DNA of 34,109 nucleotides, taken from positions 1 to 34,109 of the forward strand of contig JANWXQ010000026.1 of NCBI GenBank assembly GCA_025057275.1, in the 5' to 3' direction. The notes beneath the pieces were generated by a model. The model made no database searches. It was not told the origin of the DNA and saw only the letters and a list, made by a program, of their open reading frames with translations. Source of the DNA: Chitinophagales bacterium. GTDB taxonomy: Bacteria; Bacteroidota; Bacteroidia; Chitinophagales; UBA10324. Shown piece after piece: positions 26,180 through 32,862 of this stretch (position 1 is the stretch's first letter; each line of letters opens with the position of its first letter). Position numbers and translations under genes: made by a program.

Positions 26180-26791
26180 CTAATATCCAATCAACTTGAG
26201 CAAAAATTCCTCAGCAAAAGCGGGTCGCAGGGCCAGCGTAAACACGACCCCGAAAACGGCACCGGTGAAGTGGGCGCTGTGGTTGATGTGATCTCCTCCC
26301 CGGTAGCTCATGATGTGTGAATAGGCCAGATAGGCAACGCCCCAAACAATGGCGGGCATGGGAAGAATGCCCATCAGGTAAATCATGTTTCGCGGATCAA
26401 TCAGTACAAAGGCAAACGTTACGGCCGACACCGCCCCTGAGGCGCCCAGACTGGCATACCAACTGTGCTGACGGTAGCGAAAATAGGTTGGCAGGTCACT
26501 GACCACCATACCGGCTGCATACAGCAGAACAAAAAGCCAGGTGCCCCAATCGGGAAAGTAGATCTGATAGTATTTCAACACCACCGTGCCGAACGAATAG
26601 AACACCAGCATGTTGATAAGCAGGTGGGGCCAGTTGGCGTGAACCAGGCCTGAGGTGATGAAGCGCCACCATTCCCCCTGATGAGCTACGGCATAAGGCC
26701 GCAGGGCCATGCGCTCCAGCAGTTCCGGCCGTTGAAAGGCCGAATAGGAAACCAGCACGGTAAGCAAAATCAGGAGCAGAACTACCGACAT
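26180..26791 (-). CDS. Rhomboid-family intramembrane serine protease
   Basis: This is a protein of about 203 residues with six predicted transmembrane helices. The serine nucleophile is Ser118 in [11 protein letters not shown] and the catalytic histidine is His174 in [13 protein letters not shown]. Upstream hallmarks are [28 protein letters not shown], including the conserved HxxxxHLxxN loop. Rhomboids cut membrane proteins within or near the bilayer; the substrate is unknown. The frame is open to 26857 but [10 protein letters not shown] at 26791 starts the first helix properly. It is the first gene of the operon with ltaE and the DUF547 gene. Confidence 0.92.
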   Translation of the reverse strand: MSVVLLLILLTVLVSYSAFQRPELLERMALRPYAVAHQGEWWRFITSGLVHANWPHLLINMLVFYSFGTVVLKYYQIYFPDWGTWLFVLLYAAGMVVSDLPTYFRYRQHSWYASLGASGAVSAVTFAFVLIDPRNMIYLMGILPMPAIVWGVAYLAYSHIMSYRGGDHINHSAHFTGAVFGVVFTLALRPAFAEEFLLKLIGY

Positions 26792-26877
26792 GTGCGCCCT
26801 GCCAAAGTACGCATGGCAGGGCGGAATTGCATGGTCGCTGCGGAAAGCAACCGCCAATAAGAATTATGCCAAAAAAT

Positions 26878-26924
26878 TAGCGAGAAATCGCTATTGCAAC
26901 AGCCTGAAAGCATATATTCTTTTG
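26878..26924 (+). promoter_or_regulatory. Palindromic operator and promoter of RNA element A
   Basis: A perfect 6-bp inverted repeat, TAGCGA-GAAA-TCGCTA (26878-26893), directly abuts a TTG (26894-26896). After 20 bp comes TTCTTTTG (26917-26924), one mismatch from TAnnTTTG. The same palindrome, spacing and box occur at element B. A dimeric repressor bound here would block RNA polymerase. Confidence 0.6.
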
Positions 26925-26929
26925 AGCTT

Positions 26930-27233
26930 ACTATGATTCCTCTGCCTTCCAACACACACCTACGCCGGCGAGCGATTTTGCTCCGGTGGTTGTCGGTGTT
27001 TTGGCTTTCCAGGGGCATAGCTGTGCTATACACATCAGGGATATGCCAGCGGAACCTGCCGATAGCTGAGCAGAATTTTCATGGGGTGAGGCATGGGCAC
27101 TTTCCTCCTCTCAACGTGTTCAGCAGGTTCGGTTCCGCCGGCCCTGATGCATGACCCTGAAGCGCGGATAAGGGTAATTCCGAATGTTCGCTATGGATGT
27201 GGGCGCCTCATTGTATGAGGCGTCATATTTTTT
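26930..27233 (+). ncRNA. Candidate structured RNA, element A of a tandem pair
   Basis: The predicted transcript is about 300 nt, from the promoter start to the terminator. Its 5' end, CTATG (26931-26935) plus CCTCTG after a 3-nt bulge (26939-26944), can pair with CAGGGG-CATAG (27010-27020). Inside lies a nested hairpin (AACAC 26951-26955 with GTGTT 26996-27000, and GAGC/GCTC within). CATCAGGG (27033-27040) is perfectly complementary to CCCTGATG (27142-27149). Element B keeps these pairings with changed bases. A 73-codon frame from ATG 26933 is open and partly resembles the frame in B, so a small protein is the alternative. With start near 26931 an ATG at 26933 would be almost leaderless. I do not recognise the family. 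Confidence 0.5.
27203..27233 (+). terminator. Terminator of element A
   Basis: An 8-bp GC-rich stem (CGCCTCAT 27204-27211 with ATGAGGCG 27215-27222, TGT loop) is followed by CATA and six T residues. Confidence 0.65.
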
Positions 27234-27268
27234 AACGTCTATTCTTTCGGGCAAACAGGTAATTAAAA

Positions 27269-27317
27269 AATAGCGAGAAATCGCTATTGACAACGGGAAT
27301 TTTTATATATTATTTTG
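27269..27317 (+). promoter_or_regulatory. Palindromic operator and promoter of RNA element B
   Basis: A perfect 8-bp inverted repeat, AATAGCGA-GAAA-TCGCTATT (27269-27288), overlaps the TTG at 27287-27289. After exactly 20 bp comes TTATTTTG (27310-27317), one mismatch from TAnnTTTG. The 19 nt TAGCGAGAAATCGCTATTG are identical to element A. Confidence 0.6.
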
Positions 27318-27322
27318 TCTCC

Positions 27323-27638
27323 ACTATGTTGCAGCACTATACCAGATTCCTGAAGGATACTGCAAAAGTGTCCCCCTCTTGTATGTACGGAAGACGGTTC
27401 CCCTGCAACATAGCTATGCTATATGCTTCAGGGTTAAGCCGGTTGCAGAAGTTTGTGACAGAGCGCTTGCATCATGGGGTAAGGCGTGGGCATATTATTA
27501 TAATACCCAGTTGCGTCCGGCATACGCTTCTGCACCGGCCCTTGAAGAATCAATGACCTGGCGGAACATTTAAACAGCATCTGACAGGATCCAACCCCAC
27601 CTGAACAGGGAAGTGGGGAGCTCCTTTTGGATATTTTT
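27323..27638 (+). ncRNA. Candidate structured RNA, element B of a tandem pair
   Basis: The predicted transcript is about 315 nt. CTATGTTGCAG (27324-27334) pairs perfectly over 11 bp with CTGCAACATAG (27403-27413). It encloses a regular hairpin with CACT/AGTG (27335-27338 with 27367-27370), CAG/CTG and TCC/GGA steps. CTTCAGGG (27426-27433) can pair with CCCTTGAAG (27539-27547, one bulged T), or locally as GCTT/AAGC. The block CATGGGGTAAGGCGTGGGCA (27473-27492) lies 64 nt after the start of CATAG, as in A. Two overlapping frames of 64 and 76 codons are open here; I consider them less likely than an RNA. The RNA family is not recognised. Confidence 0.5.
27589..27638 (+). terminator. Possible terminator of element B
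   Basis: ATCCAA-CCCCAC (27589-27600) pairs with GTGGGG (27613-27618) and TTGGAT (27627-27632), with an 8-nt bulge on the right side, followed by A and five T residues. It is less regular than the terminator of element A. Confidence 0.45.
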
Positions 27639-27775
27639 CGGATCGAACCGCAAAGACAAAGCACGGCTATGGCTATTATTGTAATGCATCGAACCAGCCA
27701 GGGCCTATCCCACCCGCGTTTTTCGTTGCATAAATTTTTTAACTGCCAATCTCAGCGCTATCCGCCCCTGTCCCC

Positions 27776-28207
27776 TCAATGCCCCAAGTGATACGGATGC
27801 CGGTTCAGAATGGTAAAGGCCCGGTACAATTGCTCGGCCAGAACCACGCGGGCCAGGTGATGCGGCAGGGTCATTGGCGAGAGCGACAGCTTCCAGTGCG
27901 CTTTTTTCATGAGTTCCGGCTCCAGGCCATTGGCACCACCGATCAAAAACACCAGATGCCGGCCTTCCTGCAGTCGTTTCTCCAGCCAGCTGGAAAGACC
28001 TTCCGAAGTCATTGCCAGTCCGGTTGCATCCAGCGCCACCAGGGTCACCGGAGGCTTCTGCCAGGCGGCTGGTTCATCCCGGCGACCTTTTTCCTGTAAA
28101 AAAGTTTCTACCCGGATGTAGTTCTGCAGCCGTTGCTCGTACCGACGGTACAAAGCCTCGGCCTCCGCATCCTTGCCGGCATGAAACAACACCATCCGCA
28201 GCCCCAT
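27776..28207 (-). CDS. rlmH: 23S rRNA (pseudouridine1915-N3)-methyltransferase
   Basis: This 143-residue SPOUT methyltransferase carries FLIGGANGL, the SAM-binding knot loop, and the C-terminal signature LSLSPMTLPHHLARVVLAEQLYRAFTILNRHPYHLGH. RlmH methylates N3 of pseudouridine 1915 in helix 69 of 23S rRNA in assembled 70S ribosomes, after RluD has made the pseudouridine. It is a little shorter than the usual 155-160 residues because of a compact N-terminus (MVLFHAGKDAEAEALYRRYEQRL). It starts at 28207 or at 28195. Downstream on its strand is the 3' end of element B, and I see no clear minus-strand terminator. Confidence 0.93.
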   Translation of the reverse strand: MGLRMVLFHAGKDAEAEALYRRYEQRLQNYIRVETFLQEKGRRDEPAAWQKPPVTLVALDATGLAMTSEGLSSWLEKRLQEGRHLVFLIGGANGLEPELMKKAHWKLSLSPMTLPHHLARVVLAEQLYRAFTILNRHPYHLGH

Positions 28208-28255
28208 GAGCAGCCTGCTTTTACTTCAGCGAGCCTGCCTGCTTTTGCTTTTGTG

Positions 28256-28432
28256 TCATTCTGCAGGTTTGATGAACTGGGTCGGGTATTGCCGAAGGCA
28301 GAGCCATTCAGCACTACTAATGATTTGAAAAACTAAAGCTCCGGTATGCAACAAAGCGTCATAGAAGCTCGTCACCCCCGCTTTTGGTAATACTGTGTAA
28401 ATGGCTTTTCTTCTGTGCGTCCGAAGTTCCAT
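28256..28432 (-). CDS. Possible small protein, unrecognised
   Basis: A 58-codon frame begins at ATG 28432 (MELRTHRRKAIYTVLPKAG), 4 nt after the stop of the HEPN-like gene, and continues with VTSFYDALLHTGALVFQII. The frame is open further upstream to 28468. It has no recognised domain, and the support is only its position in the same direction and a plausible amino-acid composition. It could be the tail end of the transferred islet or non-coding spacer. Confidence 0.25.
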   Translation of the reverse strand: MELRTHRRKAIYTVLPKAGVTSFYDALLHTGALVFQIISSAEWLCLRQYPTQFIKPAE

Positions 28433-28436
28433 TATG

Positions 28437-29219
28437 CTATAAGTCATTACCACAATCACACTCCTCAATTAAATTTGGTTCATAATAATTTATAAAATCC
28501 CGAACACTTGAAAGTGTTTCAGCATAGTCAAAGTCAAGCGAAACAGTAAATAAACTCTTATAGTGGTTGGGGCTTGTTTGGTCGTAAGATTTTGTGTGCA
28601 TTATTTCATCTCGGAATTCTCTCAACTTCTCAATATGTGCATACTTATGACTTTGTTCTTTGTGAAATGATTTACCTTCGAAAATAAGCGGTAATACATT
28701 TTTAATTTTTTCTTCAAATTGCAAATGGCGTTGAATTTGAAATTTGTCATAAACTTCTGTTTTCTTGTCAAGCACTCTTGAGTAAGTGAAGTGCTTAGGA
28801 ATTAAGTTGTTTATGAACGCTTCAATTGCATTAAACAAAAAAGTCGCACAGACACTTGCATACATGTAAAAGGCGTAGAAGTTATTTAGTATCTTGTATG
28901 CGTCTGGCTTCTTTTGATTGAGTTCGTCAAAAAGGGTCTGTTGGGCTTTAGCGATGTTTTTAATATACAATCTGCCGACTTCAAAATAGATTACAATTGG
29001 GTTTGGTTCAGGAATGAAATAGGTGTTTCCGTTTTTGTTGTATTGAAATGCTTGAATTAATTCGTTCCCGTCTGTCTGTATTATAGCATAATGGCCCTCA
29101 AAGTTTGTTCGTTTGAGTTCTGCAATTGCCTGTTCATTAACAGGAATAGAACTGATTACATCAATCACATCGTCACCAACCTTTAGGGCTCTTAGAAATT
29201 TCTTCTTTATATGTCTCAC
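28437..29219 (-). CDS. HEPN-like protein in an AT-rich islet
   Basis: This is a 260-residue soluble protein, visibly more AT-rich than all neighbours and rich in Lys, Asn, Ile, Phe and Tyr. The C-terminal half is helical and contains FNAIEAFINNLIP and then RDEIMH, an R-x4-H motif (Arg203, His208) as in HEPN-domain RNases. The first 90 residues appear mixed alpha/beta (EGHYAIIQTDGNELIQAFQY) and are not recognised. HEPN proteins often act as RNA-cutting toxins or defence effectors, but the motif is short and no partner nucleotidyltransferase or antitoxin is seen. Composition and isolation between housekeeping genes suggest horizontal acquisition. It starts at ATG 29219. Confidence 0.7.
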   Translation of the reverse strand: MRHIKKKFLRALKVGDDVIDVISSIPVNEQAIAELKRTNFEGHYAIIQTDGNELIQAFQYNKNGNTYFIPEPNPIVIYFEVGRLYIKNIAKAQQTLFDELNQKKPDAYKILNNFYAFYMYASVCATFLFNAIEAFINNLIPKHFTYSRVLDKKTEVYDKFQIQRHLQFEEKIKNVLPLIFEGKSFHKEQSHKYAHIEKLREFRDEIMHTKSYDQTSPNHYKSLFTVSLDFDYAETLSSVRDFINYYEPNLIEECDCGNDL

Positions 29220-29346
29220 TTGAAATGTCTATTTTAATTCGTCTGATGCAAGTTTGCTCTGACGTCATGGAATAGCCGCTAACGATCCGGTTGCTGCATC
29301 ATTTCCCCTCCGGGCCAAACCGCAAACCCTACTGCCCCAATACAGC

Positions 29347-30021
29347 TCACTGTTTCAGATAGTGGTACGCATAACCGGCAGCCACGCCGCCGGCCAGAGG
29401 CACTACAATAAACAGCCACAGCTGCGCCAACGCCCAGTCGCCTACAAACACGGCCTGACTGATACTGCGTGCCGGATTCAGCGAAGTATTGGTTACGGGT
29501 ATGCTGATCAGATGGGCCGAAGTCAGCGCCAGGCCAATGGCTATGCCGGCAAAGCCCTGAGGAGCCCGTTCATCGGTCACTCCCAGAATGATGAAGACGA
29601 ACAAAAAGGTCAGCACCAGTTCGGTGATGATGGCGGCCGTCATGCTGTAGCCCCCGGGCGAATGCTCGCCATACCCGTTGGCAGCAAAATTGCCGATGGA
29701 ACCGCCGCGGTCCGTTACCAGGAGGTACAATACCGTGGCTGCTACCAGTGCACCCAGCACCTGCGAGACAAAGTAGGAGCCGATGGACCCGGCAGGCAGT
29801 CGGCCGCCGGCCCAGGCCCCCAGCGTAACAGCAGGGTTGAAGTGTGCGCCGGAAATGTGGGCCACGGCGTAAATCATGGCCATGACGGCCAGCCCCACTG
29901 ACAGCGACACCCCCAGCAATCCGATGCCCAGATCCTCGAAACGGCCGGCAATCAACCCGCTGCCGCAACCGGCCATCACCAGCCAGAATGTGCCAATGAA
30001 TTCAGCCAGATTTTTTTTCAT
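29347..30021 (-). CDS. aqpZ: Aquaporin Z-like water channel
   Basis: This is a protein of about 224 residues with six transmembrane helices and both NPA half-helices: [10 protein letters not shown] and TSLNPARS. The signature [13 protein letters not shown] and [11 protein letters not shown] are very close to E. coli AqpZ. In the aromatic/arginine filter, His, Thr and Arg are conserved, but the residue matching Phe43 is valine ([10 protein letters not shown]). This would widen the constriction and might let small solutes such as glycerol pass. ATG 30021 ([15 protein letters not shown]) is chosen over ATG 30030. It lies 21 nt downstream of the LapA-like gene on the same strand. Confidence 0.95.
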   Translation of the reverse strand: MKKNLAEFIGTFWLVMAGCGSGLIAGRFEDLGIGLLGVSLSVGLAVMAMIYAVAHISGAHFNPAVTLGAWAGGRLPAGSIGSYFVSQVLGALVAATVLYLLVTDRGGSIGNFAANGYGEHSPGGYSMTAAIITELVLTFLFVFIILGVTDERAPQGFAGIAIGLALTSAHLISIPVTNTSLNPARSISQAVFVGDWALAQLWLFIVVPLAGGVAAGYAYHYLKQ

Positions 30022-30042
30022 AAGAATCAAATCAATGGTTGA

Positions 30043-30243
30043 TCAGGCTGAAGCTTTGCGTCGGACCAACGATGAAGAAAGGTAGCCGGCGGCAAACACC
30101 AGAATGAGCAATATGACCATCGGCATTTTCAGACCAAACATCAGGAACTTTACCTCTACCGTATCCCAATTCTGAATGATTACAATGGCCAACAAGACCA
30201 ACAGGATTATGGATAGTACCTGACTGATTGTGATGTTTTTCAT
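30043..30243 (-). CDS. LapA-like (DUF1049) small membrane protein
   Basis: This 66-residue protein has two transmembrane helices (ISQVLSIILLVLLAIVIIQN and MPMVILLILVFAAGYLSSSL) joined by WDTVEVKFLMFGLK. The first helix, NWDTVEVKFLMF and the second helix form the LapA/DUF1049 pattern. It ends in a basic tail. In E. coli LapA is tied to LPS assembly control, but no LPS genes are nearby here. ATG 30243 is chosen because the upstream extension overlaps the antiporter gene. It is probably co-transcribed with aqpZ. Confidence 0.8.
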   Translation of the reverse strand: MKNITISQVLSIILLVLLAIVIIQNWDTVEVKFLMFGLKMPMVILLILVFAAGYLSSSLVRRKASA

Positions 30244-30281
30244 GAGCTTAAAATTTTTCTGAAATATAGTAGTCCTGTTAT

Positions 30282-31217
30282 TTAGCTGAAGGTTACCGTT
30301 TTTATCAGAAACAATGCATACAAACAAAGGAACAGCAGGCCTTCCCAGGCCGATACCTTCTTATCCTGCGTAAGCAGATAAAACAGCAATGCCGAAGCGC
30401 CCATCAGCGGCAGGGGAAAACGAATGATGTCGTCCGAAACGTGCAGTGATCCGAACAGGGAGGCAATCGGCACAATCATGGTTGAGTTGAAAATGCAGGA
30501 ACCCAGCACGTTGCCGACAGCCATTTCGGCATGGCCCTGCCGCAGGGCTGTCAGGTTAACCGCCAGCTCCGGAAGGGTGGTACCCAGCGCCAGCAATGTA
30601 AGCGCCACCAAGGTGGCCGGCACGCCCAGTCCCAGGGCAATTTCCTGAAGGGCGTCAATGGCAAACTCTGCGCTGAAGTAAATGCCCACGCAGGCCAGCA
30701 CCAGAATACCAAAAGCCATGGAGGGAAAGCGGTTTTCCGCCTGACCTGCAGCCTGCTGATGGCCGTTGCCGCGCACAATGTACAGGCTGTACACCAGGAA
30801 AATGACCAGTCCGATAAAGGCCTCCACAAACGTGATGGCGCCATCGTAAGCCAGTATGGAAAAAAACAGGATGCTGCCCATCATAAAATGCAGGTCAATG
30901 TACAGGTAACTGCTGCCCAGATAAATGGTGGCACCTGCAGCGGCCGCCACCACTCCGGTGATGAGCAACAGGTTGGAAATGTTGGCGCCCACAATGTTGG
31001 CCGCCACAATTTCGCTGACCCCGCGATTGACGCTGAGCACAGCCGCTACCAGTTCGGGCAACGACGTGCCCATGCCCACAATAAAAATTCCGGTTACGAG
31101 TGAAGGAAGGCCCAACCATTGCCCCAGCCGTTTGGCGCCTTCCATAAAATAGTTGGCCGAATAGAGCAGCACCACCAGCGCGGCGGCAAACACCGCAAAG
31201 TCAAAAAGCATGTCCAT
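30282..31217 (-). CDS. CaCA-family Na+/Ca2+ exchanger-type antiporter
   Basis: This 311-residue protein of about ten helices is built as two inverted halves. Each half carries an alpha repeat: GTSLPELVAAVLSV with EIVAANIVGANISNLLL, and GTTLPELAVNLTAL with EMAVGNVLGSCIFNSTM. The acidic residues in the G-T-S/T-L-P-E motif coordinate the ion. It resembles YrbG and other bacterial K+-independent or -dependent exchangers; the ions carried are not certain. The gene is divergent from nfeD, with 92 bp between the starts. Confidence 0.92.
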   Translation of the reverse strand: MDMLFDFAVFAAALVVLLYSANYFMEGAKRLGQWLGLPSLVTGIFIVGMGTSLPELVAAVLSVNRGVSEIVAANIVGANISNLLLITGVVAAAAGATIYLGSSYLYIDLHFMMGSILFFSILAYDGAITFVEAFIGLVIFLVYSLYIVRGNGHQQAAGQAENRFPSMAFGILVLACVGIYFSAEFAIDALQEIALGLGVPATLVALTLLALGTTLPELAVNLTALRQGHAEMAVGNVLGSCIFNSTMIVPIASLFGSLHVSDDIIRFPLPLMGASALLFYLLTQDKKVSAWEGLLFLCLYALFLIKTVTFS

Positions 31218-31293
31218 AACGGCAACGGTTCGTGGCGGTAATATAGCATACCGGGCGCAGGGAATGCAACGCCCCCTCCCTTGGGCGGCTGCT

Positions 31294-31301
31294 TATCTTT
31301 G
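31294..31301 (+). promoter_or_regulatory. Possible nfeD-floA promoter -7 element
   Basis: TATCTTTG matches TAnnTTTG exactly, ending 8 nt before ATG 31310, so the transcript would be nearly leaderless. No TTG occurs at the expected upstream spacing. Confidence 0.4.
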
Positions 31302-31309
31302 CCCCGCTC

Positions 31310-31789
31310 ATGACCTGGTGGCACATCCTGCTCATTCTGCTTTTCGGCTGGTTGCTGGTGATGCTGGAGGTTTTTCTTATTCCTGGCATTACGTTACTGG
31401 CCGTACTCGGCGCATTGACCATGGTGGCCGGCGTGGTTTTGGCCTATACCCATTTCGGCGTGGTATGGGGAACGGTGGCCCTGTTGGGCACGGCAGTATT
31501 CACCTTGTTGTCCATCGTCTATGGATTTCGCAGCGGCCTGCTGGGCTGGCTGACGCTGAAAAGCAAGGTGGAAGGCCGCATGAATGTCATCGACGAAACG
31601 CGCATCCGCGTGGGTGACCGCGGCCAGGCCTTGTCCAAAATTGCTCCCGCCGGAAAAGGATTGTTCGGAAACGATACCTACGAAGTACATTCGCTGGGTG
31701 AATGGATTGATGAAGGCGCAGAACTGGAAGTCATCCGGATTGCGCTGGGAAAAATTTATGTAAAACCAATAAATAAAACCGATAACTGA
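31310..31789 (+). CDS. nfeD: NfeD-like membrane protein
   Basis: This is a 159-residue protein with two or three N-terminal transmembrane segments ([62 protein letters not shown]) and a C-terminal OB-fold domain ([18 protein letters not shown] to [16 protein letters not shown]). This short form lacks the ClpP-like protease domain of long NfeD proteins. NfeD partners the flotillin encoded next, probably in organising membrane domains. The nfeD stop and floA start share one base (TGATG), showing translational coupling. Confidence 0.9.
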   Translation: MTWWHILLILLFGWLLVMLEVFLIPGITLLAVLGALTMVAGVVLAYTHFGVVWGTVALLGTAVFTLLSIVYGFRSGLLGWLTLKSKVEGRMNVIDETRIRVGDRGQALSKIAPAGKGLFGNDTYEVHSLGEWIDEGAELEVIRIALGKIYVKPINKTDN

Positions 31790-32766
31790 TGGATCTGATT
31801 GTCCTTGCCATTTTTATTCTGATCATCCTCGGAGCCATTTTCCTGTTTCTGTACTTTGTGCCCCTGGGCCTTTGGGTAACGGCTCTGGTGGCCGGCGCTC
31901 CGGTCAGCATCGGGCAGTTGATTGCCATGCGCATCCGCAAGGTGCCTCCCGGTCTGGTGGTCAACGGATTGATCAATGCCACCAAGGCCGGCCTTAAGGT
32001 GACGGCCAATGACATCGAAACCCACTTTTTGGCCGGTGGCAATGTGAATCAGGTGATCCGCGCCATGATTTCGGCCGATAAGGCCAACATTCCGCTGGAC
32101 TGGAAAATGGCTACGGCCATCAATCTGGCCGGCCGCGATGTGTTCGAAGCCGTGCAGATGTCGGTTAACCCCAAGGTGATTGACACGCCCCCGGTTACCG
32201 CTGTTGCCAAAAACGGCATTCAGCTCATCACGCGCGCCCGCGTCACCGTGCGCACCAACATCAACAAGCTGGTGGGTGGCGCCGGCGAGGAAACCGTGCT
32301 GGCCCGCGTCGGCGAAGGCATTGTCTCCAGCATTGGTTCAGCGAACGACCACAAAACCGTTTTGGAAAATCCCGATTCCATTTCCAAGGTGGTTTTGGCC
32401 AAAGGCCTGGATGCCGGCACAGCCTTTGAAATTCTTTCCATTGACATTGCCGACATTGACGTGGGCAAAAACATCGGCGCCTACCTGCAGATGGATCAGG
32501 CCAATGCCGACAAAAACATTGCGCAGGCCCGTGCCGAAGAACGCCGCGCCATGGCCGTGGCCGTAGAGCAGGAAATGAAGGCCAAGGCCGAAGAAATGCG
32601 CGCCAAACTCATCGAAGCCGAAGCGCAGGTGCCCATCGCCATTGCCGAAGCCTTCCGCAGCGGCAACCTGGGCATTATGGACTATTACCGCATGCGCAAC
32701 CTCCAGGCCGACACCCACATGCGCGAATCGCTGGGTAAAGGCCCGCAGGAACCGCCACAGTTGTGA
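31789..32766 (+). CDS. floA: Flotillin-like protein FloA
   Basis: This 325-residue protein has a long N-terminal hydrophobic hairpin ([34 protein letters not shown]), an SPFH-type domain and a C-terminal heptad-like, alanine/glutamate-rich region ([44 protein letters not shown]). Strongly conserved FloA segments are [36 protein letters not shown] and [17 protein letters not shown]. FloA forms functional membrane microdomains that gather signalling and secretion proteins. It follows nfeD with a one-base overlap, and a terminator overlaps its stop. Confidence 0.95.
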   Translation: MDLIVLAIFILIILGAIFLFLYFVPLGLWVTALVAGAPVSIGQLIAMRIRKVPPGLVVNGLINATKAGLKVTANDIETHFLAGGNVNQVIRAMISADKANIPLDWKMATAINLAGRDVFEAVQMSVNPKVIDTPPVTAVAKNGIQLITRARVTVRTNINKLVGGAGEETVLARVGEGIVSSIGSANDHKTVLENPDSISKVVLAKGLDAGTAFEILSIDIADIDVGKNIGAYLQMDQANADKNIAQARAEERRAMAVAVEQEMKAKAEEMRAKLIEAEAQVPIAIAEAFRSGNLGIMDYYRMRNLQADTHMRESLGKGPQEPPQL

Positions 32767-32786
32767 GCGCAACGGTGGATTTTTTT
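32755..32786 (+). terminator. Probable terminator of nfeD-floA
   Basis: CCAC-A-GTTG (32755-32763) pairs with CAAC-G-GTGG (32770-32778) with one A-G mismatch and a TGAGCG loop. It is followed by A and seven T residues. The left arm lies in the last floA codons. Confidence 0.65.
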
Positions 32787-32862
32787 GACTCGACCCGCAC
32801 TACTTTTTTACCGAGATTTTACCTTACTTTGCAAGGTCGCCTTTGCCCTAAAAATTTCCCTG

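Noticed and set aside
26894-27573. Small proteins of 64-89 codons in elements A and B as the primary annotation
   Set aside because: Only a 28-residue stretch aligns between the two, the first halves are unrelated, the putative ATG lies at the predicted transcription start, and compensated base changes favour RNA. Kept as an alternative in the findings.
26858-27775. Insertion sequence or MITE explanation for the paired elements
   Set aside because: The shared palindrome is at the left end only, no terminal inverted repeat or target duplication frames either copy, and promoter and terminator positions fit transcription units better.
29260-29310. Integron attC-like sequence (GCTAAC ... GGTTGC) beside the AT-rich islet
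   Set aside because: Only one half of the core motif fits, no matching site is visible on the other side of the islet, and no integrase is in the window.
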